From NCBI GenBank assembly GCA_900548205.1, contig URJS01000047.1, forward strand, positions 1-18,438: a stretch of DNA of 18,438 nucleotides, given 5' to 3'. The position numbers and the translations under genes are program-made. The stretch is from an uncultured Roseburia sp. (lineage in GTDB: Bacteria > Bacillota > Clostridia > Lachnospirales > Lachnospiraceae). The notes below the pieces were generated by a model. That model did no database searches. It was given only the letters and a program-made list of their open reading frames with translations, and was not told the DNA's origin. Positions 8,000 to 14,876 of the stretch are shown piece after piece; within the stretch, counting starts at the first letter, position 1, and every line of letters begins with the position of its first letter.

Positions 8000-8509
8000 C
8001 TATTCCAAACCACACCTAGTACACCGACCGCACTCACTGTCATACTGCAGTAAAATATCAAGCCCATGCTCTATATTTCCCATCAGAAAATCCATGCTCT
8101 CCGACACTGCCTTCACACTGCCGGGCAGATTAACTATCAGTGTGTTTTTCCTGATGACGCAAACGCCTCTGCCAAGCATGGCGCGCGGTGTAAGACTCAT
8201 GCTGTACGCTCTCAGTGCCTCAGCGATACCTGGTGCATTGCGCTGTGCAACATCCATTGTAGCTTCCGGCGTGATATCCCTAGGTGAAAAACCTGTGCCG
8301 CCGGTTGTAAGCACCAGATTGCATTTCATGTCATCACTCAACCTGACAAGCTCGTCTGCAATCTGTTTTCTCTCGTCCGGTATGATTTTATATGAAACCA
8401 CCTCGTACTCATCTTTGGGAAGCATCTGTCTTATTTTCGGGCCGCTTTTATCCTCGCGCCGGCCCGCTGCGCCTTTATCACTTATCGTTATAATCCCTAC
8501 AGTATACAT
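8000..8509 (-). CDS. mog: Molybdopterin adenylyltransferase, MogA/MoaB family
   Basis: 169 aa single-domain MoCF protein, the normal size for MogA/MoaB. It adenylylates molybdopterin with ATP to prepare it for metal insertion. Key segments are VGIITISDKGAAGRRED, the loop LTTGGTGFSPRDITPEAT (with the catalytic-type aspartate D78), IPDE (D45) and NLPGSVKAV. Odd feature: the last residues are CGRCTRCGLE, a C-x2-C-x2-C cluster (C160, C163, C166) beyond the catalytic domain. The neighbouring MoeA-like protein also has a cysteine-rich tail, which hints at a shared metal or chalcogen site. The ATG has AGGG immediately upstream (AACAGGGTGATG). Whether it is MogA- or MoaB-type is not certain from sequence. 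Confidence 0.9.
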   Translation of the reverse strand: MYTVGIITISDKGAAGRREDKSGPKIRQMLPKDEYEVVSYKIIPDERKQIADELVRLSDDMKCNLVLTTGGTGFSPRDITPEATMDVAQRNAPGIAEALRAYSMSLTPRAMLGRGVCVIRKNTLIVNLPGSVKAVSESMDFLMGNIEHGLDILLQYDSECGRCTRCGLE

Positions 8510-8549
8510 TACATCACCCTGTTATCCTTGATTAAATGTGTATTTTTAA

Positions 8550-9071
8550 CTATTCAGCTGTATAGTGTCCACTCTTTCCACCGGATTTTTCAAGCAGATG
8601 TATCTGCCCGATTTCCATTCCACGATCTAGCGCCTTACACATATCATATATGGTAAGAAGCGCCACACTGACCCCTGTCATGGCCTCCATCTCTACACCG
8701 GTTTTGCCCACACAGGCTGTCGTGCAAATTGCCATGATACTGCTGTTTTTTTCATCCAGCTCAAACTCAACATCACACTTTGTCATAGCAATAGGGTGAC
8801 AGAGCGGAATAAGCATGGAATTGTTCTTTGCTCCCATGATTCCTGCAATCCTTGCCACTCCCAGCACATCACCCTTTTTAGCCGTGCCCGTAGATACAGC
8901 CCTGTATACAGCGTCATTTACCTTTATCGTGCCGCAGGCTTTCGCCACGCGGTATGTGTCATCCTTTGCGTGCACATCCACCATGTGGGCTTCCCCTGCC
9001 TCATTAAAATGTGTGAGCTTTTCTTTATTTTGTTCCTGATTATTGATATCTAATCCGTTTTGCTGCGTCAA
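8550..9071 (-). CDS. moaC: Cyclic pyranopterin monophosphate synthase MoaC
   Basis: 173 aa enzyme that converts 3',8-cyclo-GTP to cyclic pyranopterin monophosphate, acting directly after MoaA. It has LTHFNEAGEAHMVDV, KKGDVLGVARIAGI, LIPLCHPI, and TGVEMEAMTGVSVALLTIYDMCKA. K66 and K146 correspond to the catalytic K51 and K131 of E. coli MoaC, and KSGGKSG is the conserved end. The start is a TTG at 9071: no ATG or GTG precedes the conserved core, and GAGG lies 9 nt upstream. This gives an N-terminal extension of about 15 polar residues compared with E. coli. A perfect palindrome lies just upstream (9088-9103). Confidence 0.93.
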   Translation of the reverse strand: MTQQNGLDINNQEQNKEKLTHFNEAGEAHMVDVHAKDDTYRVAKACGTIKVNDAVYRAVSTGTAKKGDVLGVARIAGIMGAKNNSMLIPLCHPIAMTKCDVEFELDEKNSSIMAICTTACVGKTGVEMEAMTGVSVALLTIYDMCKALDRGMEIGQIHLLEKSGGKSGHYTAE

Positions 9072-9087
9072 TTAATTAATCCTCATT

Positions 9088-9103
9088 GTAACTGTTCAGT
9101 TAC
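9088..9103. promoter_or_regulatory. Perfect 16-bp palindrome upstream of moaC, with a third half-site nearby
   Basis: GTAACTG-TT-CAGTTAC is a perfect inverted repeat with 7-base arms. It lies 4 bases upstream of the moaC GAGG ribosome binding site in the gap between yqeB and moaC. A third copy of the half-site GTAACTG occurs at 9123-9129. In RNA it could fold as a 6-bp stem with a 4-base loop and affect moaC translation; in DNA it looks like a dimeric operator. No regulator is identified. Confidence 0.45.
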
Positions 9104-9134
9104 CATAATTTATTATCTATTAGTAACTGCACAT

Positions 9135-10073
9135 TTAATAAACCCTTATGCCGTGCTCAAATGCCGATACCGCCTCAAGCACACTGCCTGCTATACTCCT
9201 TGCCTTGTCAGAGATCGTAAAACAATTTGAAAGCTCCCCTTCGCGTGGATCGATATCCGCTATCTTGAAGCCTTCCTTGAAATAATAACCCTCACGGATA
9301 AGACCTCGTATGATGCCTGTAATTGTAGCATTTACCGGAACATATTCAGACAATTTATTGTCATAGCTTCCTTTATCCGGATATATCCGCGCTATCTCAT
9401 CGCCCTTTTGCACAATATCTCCGATTTTTCTGACATCATAAATATATCCTGCTGCCGGAGCGTGTATCACACGCTCACTTGTGAAGCCTGCGATATTTCC
9501 CGGAACCCCTGTGTTGGGCTGTGCCATGCCATCGGTAATGATGCGCGCCAGATTGTGCCCACGCATGGACTCAATCACCAGATGCACGTCCTTGCCTGCC
9601 GTAAAGCCCGGACCTACTCCTATCACAAGCGGTGCCATATTTATTGTGGTGCCCAGATTTTTCTTTGCTATTATGGCATCTACCACAACATCCGGTCTAA
9701 AAAGTGCAATTGATTCACCGGTTGGGTCTATGAGAAGCGGAACCTCTCCGGCCTCAAGCACAGCTTCGATAGCTGAGCTCTTCCACTTTTGCGATGCAAT
9801 ATGAGCTTGCGGTGTGTCATTTATCCCGGAAATTGTCTCTGCATCATTCAAGGCAGGAAGCAGTCTAGCTGTCAGACCCTCTACAGTTGCGCTCCCATCA
9901 TACACCGCCTCGCAAAAGGACACCTGACGCCGTATGGCTGCCGGATAGTCTGTCTCAAGCGCTATCACCCGATGTCCTGCACGGTGCAGTCTGTGGATGA
10001 TGCCTGTCGCAAGATCGCCTGCACCACGGCATATGATTAACAAATTTTTCTTTTTTATCTGATTATTGCTCAT
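9135..10073 (-). CDS. yqeB: YqeB, selenium-dependent molybdenum hydroxylase accessory protein (EF2563 type)
   Basis: 312 aa. A Rossmann-like N-terminus has the motif CRGAGDLATGIIHRLHRAG (15-33). The middle contains LLIDPTGESIALFRPDVVVDAIIAKKN and GVGPGFTAGKDVHLVIES, which are family hallmarks. The C-terminal part has a lipoyl/biotinyl-like barrel segment (IHAPAAGYIYDVRKIGDIVQKGDEIARI). The YqeB family occurs with orphan or non-orphan selD and yqeC in genomes that insert labile selenium into xanthine dehydrogenase-like enzymes; its chemistry is not settled as far as I know. The ATG at 10073 is preceded by a weak AACAGGGT. It is encoded 36 bases after yqeC. Confidence 0.92.
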   Translation of the reverse strand: MSNNQIKKKNLLIICRGAGDLATGIIHRLHRAGHRVIALETDYPAAIRRQVSFCEAVYDGSATVEGLTARLLPALNDAETISGINDTPQAHIASQKWKSSAIEAVLEAGEVPLLIDPTGESIALFRPDVVVDAIIAKKNLGTTINMAPLVIGVGPGFTAGKDVHLVIESMRGHNLARIITDGMAQPNTGVPGNIAGFTSERVIHAPAAGYIYDVRKIGDIVQKGDEIARIYPDKGSYDNKLSEYVPVNATITGIIRGLIREGYYFKEGFKIADIDPREGELSNCFTISDKARSIAGSVLEAVSAFEHGIRVY

Positions 10074-10109
10074 ATAATTAGTTACCCTGTTAACTTATTA
10101 TTTCCATGT

Positions 10110-10694
10110 TTATCTGTAATATGTCGAAATCCGTCCTTCAAACCCGATGTCGCGAAGCTTTTTGACATAGACCTGACGCAGCGTGTCTATAACCGAGTCA
10201 TCAACCACTACATCCTCTGCCATTCCTAGCTCGTTTTGCATAAGCTCATATCTGAACACAACGTCTTTACACAGCTTGCCCTTTTCCCACGTGCCAAGCA
10301 CTATGATAACATCTGTGGTGAGCGGATATATGACAGGCTCATCCGCTGCCGGATATTTGAGGGAATGGTGCTTTGCCCCATCTGCTTCGATTATAACATA
10401 ATCTAACGCCTGTGGCATGTCTTTAATCAGTTTATCAAGCAAATCATACGGCAGTCCGCACATTTTTGGCTTTGACTGTTCTGATATTTTCTGCCCCGCC
10501 ATGCAATATCCATCTTTTATTATTTTATCCCTTAACGAAAAAAAATCGCAGGATAGGTCAGTGTCAGCTTCGACATACATGTGCGTTGTTGTTGTGACAA
10601 GCACACCTTTTCCTCTCCTGTGATATTCCCTTGCAAGCTTATGGACGAGTGTGGTCTTTCCACCTGCGCCCACTATTGAAATCACTTTTTCCAT
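10110..10694 (-). CDS. yqeC: YqeC, putative selenium-dependent hydroxylase accessory NTPase
   Basis: 194 aa. It opens with a P-loop-like VGAGGKTTLVHKLA (K13), then VTTTTHMY and the very typical IIEADGAKHHSLKYPAADEPVI, followed by TDVIIVLGTW. These identify the YqeC family, a presumed nucleotide-binding partner of YqeB in selenium cofactor maturation. The protein is somewhat shorter than many family members, but both motif blocks are intact and no frameshift is evident. The ribosome binding site is poor (purine-rich TATGGAAATAT), and a hairpin separates the gene from the permease, so its expression may be attenuated relative to the first gene of the operon. Family function is known only by association. 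Confidence 0.9.
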   Translation of the reverse strand: MEKVISIVGAGGKTTLVHKLAREYHRRGKGVLVTTTTHMYVEADTDLSCDFFSLRDKIIKDGYCMAGQKISEQSKPKMCGLPYDLLDKLIKDMPQALDYVIIEADGAKHHSLKYPAADEPVIYPLTTDVIIVLGTWEKGKLCKDVVFRYELMQNELGMAEDVVVDDSVIDTLRQVYVKKLRDIGFEGRISTYYR

Positions 10695-10721
10695 ATATTT
10701 CCATACTTTCCCACAAATAAT

Positions 10722-10757
10722 AAAGCCGCCGGTGTACTTAATGCACCGGACGACTTT
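10722..10757 (-). terminator. GC-rich hairpin between permease and yqeC (partial terminator or attenuator)
   Basis: Reading on the minus strand, AAAGTCGTCCGGTG and CACCGGCGGCTTT form a long stem with one bulged base and one G-U pair, around a 9-base loop. It is followed by TTTATTATTT, a broken U-run. It starts 13 bases after the permease stop codon and ends 27 bases before the yqeC ATG. The shape fits a leaky rho-independent terminator that lets the permease be made in excess of the biosynthetic genes. Confidence 0.65.
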
Positions 10758-10770
10758 AAAATCCTAAGCG

Positions 10771-12243
10771 TTAATCATCCACACGCTTCACATCATCTTT
10801 TTCTTCCATATCCCACATATATGGTGCGTTCTTAGATTTCTTCGGCAAAATAATATTGAGAAGAATAGCGCAAAGTGAGCAAGGCACGATACCTGAACCG
10901 CCAAATATAAGCTGTACATAGTATGGCAGATGTGATGTAGCACCGGTTGTAGCGCCAAGTCCGTAGCCTAAACCGATTGCAACTGAGATAATTGTAATCT
11001 CACGGCTGCCGATTGGCTCCTTTGTGATGAGCTCAATTCCGGAAATCAGGATAGAGGCAAACATCATAACCGCAGCTCCACCGAGCACCGACTGAGGCAT
11101 GATTGACATGAGAGCTCCAATTTTTGGGCAGAAGCCGCAAATGATGAGGAATATAGCTCCCATTGAAATAGCAAATCTATTGACAACCTTTGTCATTGAA
11201 ACAAGACCTACATTCTGTGAGAATGAGGTATTTGGCAGTACTCCGAAAAGCGCTGCAAATGATGAACCAAGACCGTCACAGATAACACCGCCGGAAAGCT
11301 CTGAATCTGTAGCCTCTCTGTCCATTCCACCCTCCACACAGGCTGAGATATCGCCAACTGTCTCGATTGCAGTAACGATAAACATGATGCCGATTGGGAT
11401 GATTGCATTGGCATGGAAGGAAATTCCCACATCTGAAAGCTTTCCAAAGCCTATAAAGCTTGGAACTGCTATCCATGCTGCATTTTTAACCTCGTCAAAG
11501 TTTACTACCCATGAATATGTGTATTTGACACCGTCAGCAGTCACACCTGTATGTGACATGGTAAGTGTCATAATGATTGCTACAACATATCCTGCCAGAA
11601 TACCAAAAAGGATGGCAGATGATGAAAAAATACTGCGCGATGGTACAAAATGCTTAAGAAGCACGATTACTATAAGTACAACCATTCCAAGAAAAAGGTT
11701 TGGCAGTGAGCCGTAATCATTTTTGCCTGTGCCACCGCAGAAGTAGTTGATTCCCACTCCAAGGAGTGAAAGTCCTATTGCTATAACAACTGAGCCTGTA
11801 ACGATTGCCGGGAAAAACTTGCGCAAAGGCTTTAAGAAGGCTCCGAGTATGCCCTCGAAGATACCTCCTACAATGCAGGCTCCCATAATAGCTCCATATG
11901 CTATAACTCCGCCGCCACACGCTGCAACTGTATTATTTAATACTCCAAGAAAGCCCGAAGAGGTTCCCATAACGATAGGTACCTTTCCGCCGACCGGTCC
12001 GATGGAAAACATCTGTACTAATGTGACAATACCTGCGATAATCATGGCATTCTGTAAGAGAGCTGTTCTAAGCTCCGCAAAGCCTGCGTCCGCTGTGAGT
12101 CCACATGCTCCCATAACTATGATAAGAGGTGTAAGGTTTCCGATGAACATAGCCATAACATGCTGCAGTCCAAGCGGAATAGCCTGAGACAGAGGTATTC
12201 TGCCCTCAAACTGGTAAGGTGAAGAGTTTGTTGTCTTTTTCAT
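10771..12243 (-). CDS. NCS2-family xanthine/uracil-type permease
   Basis: 490 aa multi-pass membrane transporter of the NCS2 (nucleobase-cation symporter 2) family, with about 12-14 hydrophobic segments. The family signature is QNVGLVSMTK within LPNTSFSQNVGLVS; AIETVGDISACVEGG and the N-terminal IPLGLQHVMAMFIGNLTPL are also typical. Context with molybdenum hydroxylase accessory genes suggests xanthine, uric acid or hypoxanthine as substrate, but uracil cannot be excluded. A TTG at 12255 would add four residues, but it overlaps the GGAGG (12249-12253) that serves the ATG at 12243 at ideal 5-base spacing, so the ATG is chosen. It is the first gene of the long operon, directly behind the promoter at 12294-12322. 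Confidence 0.92.
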   Translation of the reverse strand: MKKTTNSSPYQFEGRIPLSQAIPLGLQHVMAMFIGNLTPLIIVMGACGLTADAGFAELRTALLQNAMIIAGIVTLVQMFSIGPVGGKVPIVMGTSSGFLGVLNNTVAACGGGVIAYGAIMGACIVGGIFEGILGAFLKPLRKFFPAIVTGSVVIAIGLSLLGVGINYFCGGTGKNDYGSLPNLFLGMVVLIVIVLLKHFVPSRSIFSSSAILFGILAGYVVAIIMTLTMSHTGVTADGVKYTYSWVVNFDEVKNAAWIAVPSFIGFGKLSDVGISFHANAIIPIGIMFIVTAIETVGDISACVEGGMDREATDSELSGGVICDGLGSSFAALFGVLPNTSFSQNVGLVSMTKVVNRFAISMGAIFLIICGFCPKIGALMSIMPQSVLGGAAVMMFASILISGIELITKEPIGSREITIISVAIGLGYGLGATTGATSHLPYYVQLIFGGSGIVPCSLCAILLNIILPKKSKNAPYMWDMEEKDDVKRVDD

Positions 12244-12293
12244 TGGTTCCTCCAAATATTTATACTCTTATTTAATAAACAAATCACAAAATT

Positions 12294-12322
12294 ATTTTAC
12301 GAGCATAAGGCTATGCGGTCAA
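12294..12322 (-). promoter_or_regulatory. Operon promoter with dyad operator-like spacer
   Basis: On the minus strand: TTGACC (-35, 12317-12322), a 17-bp spacer, then TAAAAT (-10, 12294-12299), about 50 bases before the permease ATG. The spacer holds an inverted repeat GCATA-N4-TATGC (12303-12316), a likely binding site for a repressor that would sit between the two promoter boxes. No purine or molybdenum cofactor riboswitch fold was recognised in the short leader. Confidence 0.6.
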
Positions 12323-12330
12323 TTTAGTAT

Positions 12331-12361
12331 TACTTATAATATAATATCCATCTACTTATAA
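12331..12361. repeat. Short direct repeat TACTTATAA x2
   Basis: The 9-mer TACTTATAA occurs at 12331-12339 and 12353-12361, with starts 22 bases apart, about two helical turns, just upstream of the operon promoter. It may be an activator or UP-type site, but the region is AT-rich and chance is a fair explanation. Confidence 0.3.
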
Positions 12362-12368
12362 ATACATG

Positions 12369-13853
12369 CTATTGAAATCCAGACATATCCATATCTTCGA
12401 GAGACATCTCAACCTTTACTTTCTGCGAGTCGATTATACCCTTGGAAAGTAAAACAACAGTTTCTACATGTCCGGTGTGAGCGAACTGGTCAAATGCCCG
12501 CACTTTTTGCAGCTCATATCCACCGTCTACTAAAATACGCAGATCTCTGGCAAGCGTAGCAGAATCACAACTCACATAGACAATCCGCTCCGGACGCATG
12601 GCAAGCATCGTCGACAGACACTGCTCATCACAGCCCTTGCGCGGCGGGTCTACAACAATCACATCCGGATGACGCATACCGGCATCCAGATCGTCACTGT
12701 TATAAAACTGCGGCAATACTTCCTCTGCTTTTCCCACAAAAAACTCTGCATTCGTAATGCCGTTTAATGCAGCATTAGTCTTTGCATCCTCGATCGCCTG
12801 AGGAACAATTTCCACTCCGTATACCTGCTTTGCCTTCTGGGATAAAAAGAGCGAAATCGTGCCAATCCCGCAATACAGATCCCAGACGGATTCTTTTCCG
12901 GTCAGCTTTGCATACTCCAGTGCTGTGCTGTAGAGTTTCTCTGTCTGTACCGGATTGACCTGATAAAACGACTGCGGAGAAATATGATAGGCAATCGCCG
13001 TATCTTCCACTGAAAAATCTCCGGTATTACGCAGATGAATATAATCCGTGATGTATGGCATACCCCAGATACATTCCGTGTGTTTTCCAAGAATGACATT
13101 GGTGCGCTCGGTATTTACATTATAGGAAATGGAAGTCATCCCCGGCAGCACCGAAAGCCGCTCGATGAGAGCTTCTTTTTCCGGCAGCCGGTCTCCGTTA
13201 ATAATCAGGCATACCATCACCTCTTCGGTGGTAAATCCATAGCGGATCAAAATATGGCGTACCAGTCCTGTTCCGGTAGTCTCATCGTAAGCCGGAATCT
13301 GCTTTAGCAGCATCCATTCCTTTACCGCCATAAGCACATCCTTATTTTCCTCTACCCCAAGCAGACAGTCTTCCACCGGAATGATGGCATGCGTACGTGC
13401 CGCATAAAATCCGGTCACAAGTTTTCCTTCTTTATCCAGTCCCACCGGAAACTGTGCCTTGTTGCGGTAGCGGAAAGGATGCTCCATCCCAACGATCGGC
13501 AAACATACCTGCTCTAACTCTTCTTTGGAAAATCCTCCAATCCTCTGCAGATTACTGCGCACCTTGTTTTCCTTGAATGCAAGTTGTTCCTCGTAGGAAA
13601 GTGCCTGTATCTGACAGCCACCGCAGCGGCGGTGGAGCGGACATTGCGGTTCTACGCGGTATGGAGATGGTGTGATAATTTTCTCCACACGGGCATATCC
13701 ATAATGTTTTTTCAGCTTTGTGGCACGGGCACGGATTTCATCTCCGATCAGCGCATCCTTGACGAAAAATGTCATCCCATCGTACTTTCCGATGCCTTCC
13801 CCGTCGACTCCCATATCTATAATTTTCAAAGAAAATAAATCGTTTTTTTTCAT
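12369..13853 (-). CDS. rlmD: 23S rRNA (uracil-5-)-methyltransferase, TrmA/RumA (RlmD-like) family
   Basis: 494 aa. Residues 1-60 form a TRAM domain for RNA binding. A 4Fe-4S cluster is indicated by C71, C77, C80 (CPLHRRCGGCQ) and C163 (EDCLLG). The C-terminal SAM methyltransferase domain has VWDLYCGIGTISLFL, VVDPPRKGC and VYVSCDSATLARDL, where C429 is the catalytic nucleophile. The family methylates C5 of uridines in 23S rRNA; which uridines this member modifies cannot be told from sequence, and the gene symbol is by family. A TTG start at 13880 would lie in the loop of a hairpin without a ribosome binding site, so the ATG at 13853 is preferred, with AGG 8 nt upstream. It follows yhaM and probably shares its transcript. 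No clear terminator is visible after its stop before the permease promoter. Confidence 0.9.
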   Translation of the reverse strand: MKKNDLFSLKIIDMGVDGEGIGKYDGMTFFVKDALIGDEIRARATKLKKHYGYARVEKIITPSPYRVEPQCPLHRRCGGCQIQALSYEEQLAFKENKVRSNLQRIGGFSKEELEQVCLPIVGMEHPFRYRNKAQFPVGLDKEGKLVTGFYAARTHAIIPVEDCLLGVEENKDVLMAVKEWMLLKQIPAYDETTGTGLVRHILIRYGFTTEEVMVCLIINGDRLPEKEALIERLSVLPGMTSISYNVNTERTNVILGKHTECIWGMPYITDYIHLRNTGDFSVEDTAIAYHISPQSFYQVNPVQTEKLYSTALEYAKLTGKESVWDLYCGIGTISLFLSQKAKQVYGVEIVPQAIEDAKTNAALNGITNAEFFVGKAEEVLPQFYNSDDLDAGMRHPDVIVVDPPRKGCDEQCLSTMLAMRPERIVYVSCDSATLARDLRILVDGGYELQKVRAFDQFAHTGHVETVVLLSKGIIDSQKVKVEMSLEDMDMSGFQ

Positions 13854-13867
13854 CCTTTTAACCTGCG

Positions 13868-13901
13868 AAGTCGGAGTCAAAATATCTTTCGGCTCCGACT
13901 T
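13868..13901 (-). promoter_or_regulatory. Hairpin between yhaM and the RNA methyltransferase gene
   Basis: AAGTCGGAG and CTCCGACTT form a perfect 9-bp stem around a 16-base loop. It starts 9 bases after the yhaM stop codon and ends 14 bases before the next ATG. There is no U-run on the minus strand, so it is more likely an RNA processing, stability or translation-control element than a terminator. Confidence 0.5.
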
Positions 13902-13910
13902 TATCTCATC

Positions 13911-14855
13911 TTATTTGCTTGTCTTGCGTATATTTGTCTCCAGCAGACGGCTGTACCCCTGCCATTCAAGATTATTGTCCGGTACATTTGCCAGAATCTC
14001 CCGCATGGTTTCCATCTTTGCATCCACGTTGTCCGCGAAGCTCAAAGCCATCGCTTCAACCAGTGCCGGTTTCTTCGGAGATCCATACTCCAGTTCTCCG
14101 TGGTGCGCCAGAATGCAGTGCTTTAGCTCATTTTCCAGAACCACCGGAAATCCCTCAATGGAACGGATTCCCTCGCCTACCCACTCGGCACCGATCATAA
14201 TATGCCCAAGCAGCTGTCCTGCATCGGTATAATCATTTGCCGGAAACGCCGACAACTCTTTTAATTTACCGATATCGTGGAAAATCGCCGCCGTAATCAG
14301 AAGATCCCGGTTCAAAAACGGATAATTCTGCGCAAAATAATTACAGTTTCTTGTCACGCTGACGGTATGTTCCAACAGCCCCCCGACAAATCCATGATGT
14401 ACACTCTTTGCTGCCGAATGAAATTTAAACCGGTCCGCAAATGTTTGATTGTCGAAAAATCTGTGCAGCAGCTGGTTCAGGTAAGGATTTTTCACAGAAT
14501 CAATATATCCTGTCAATTCGGCATACATCTCCTCCACATCCTTGTCCGTACAAGGAAGATACTCCTTAGGATCAATGTCCTCCTCTGAAACACGGCGTGC
14601 ACGCCGGATCGACATCTGCAGATTTCCCTGAAAGCTGGTGACATCTCCCGTAACCGCCACATAATCCAGCGCGTCAAACTCATCAATTCCCACAGAACCC
14701 GGATCCCAGATCTTGGCATCAATCGTTCCTGTTTTATCCTGCAGGATCACATTGTCGTATGCTTTTCCGGCTTTGGTCAGTGCCGCCTGTTTGAATTTAC
14801 ACAGATATACTTCATTTACTTTTTCTCCTTCTCGGAGAGATTCAATATATTTCAT
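13911..14855 (-). CDS. yhaM: YhaM-type 3'-5' exoribonuclease (OB fold + HD domain)
   Basis: 314 aa, the standard YhaM size. Residues 1-90 form an OB-type nucleic-acid-binding domain (TKAGKAYDNVILQDKTGTIDAKIWD). Residues about 145-275 form an HD phosphohydrolase domain with H163 (GGLLEHTVSV), the metal-binding H193-D194 in AAIFHDIGKLKEL, and ILAHHGELEYGSP. The family degrades single-stranded RNA and DNA from the 3' end in a metal-dependent way. The ATG has AAGGAG at 5-base spacing. It is 21 bases after the HtrA-like gene, so those two and the RNA methyltransferase gene likely form an operon. Confidence 0.92.
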   Translation of the reverse strand: MKYIESLREGEKVNEVYLCKFKQAALTKAGKAYDNVILQDKTGTIDAKIWDPGSVGIDEFDALDYVAVTGDVTSFQGNLQMSIRRARRVSEEDIDPKEYLPCTDKDVEEMYAELTGYIDSVKNPYLNQLLHRFFDNQTFADRFKFHSAAKSVHHGFVGGLLEHTVSVTRNCNYFAQNYPFLNRDLLITAAIFHDIGKLKELSAFPANDYTDAGQLLGHIMIGAEWVGEGIRSIEGFPVVLENELKHCILAHHGELEYGSPKKPALVEAMALSFADNVDAKMETMREILANVPDNNLEWQGYSRLLETNIRKTSK

Positions 14856-14876
14856 AATAACTCCTTATTTCCAATT

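Noticed and set aside
12244..12368. Purine riboswitch in the permease leader
   Set aside because: The transcribed leader is about 45 bases and AT-rich, with no purine-aptamer core or P2/P3 loops; too short for an aptamer plus terminator.
12244..12369. Assembly chimera boundary between the selenium operon and the rRNA methyltransferase block
   Set aside because: Codon style seems slightly different on the two sides, but both are plausible for one genome and no broken gene marks the gap; composition was not computed.
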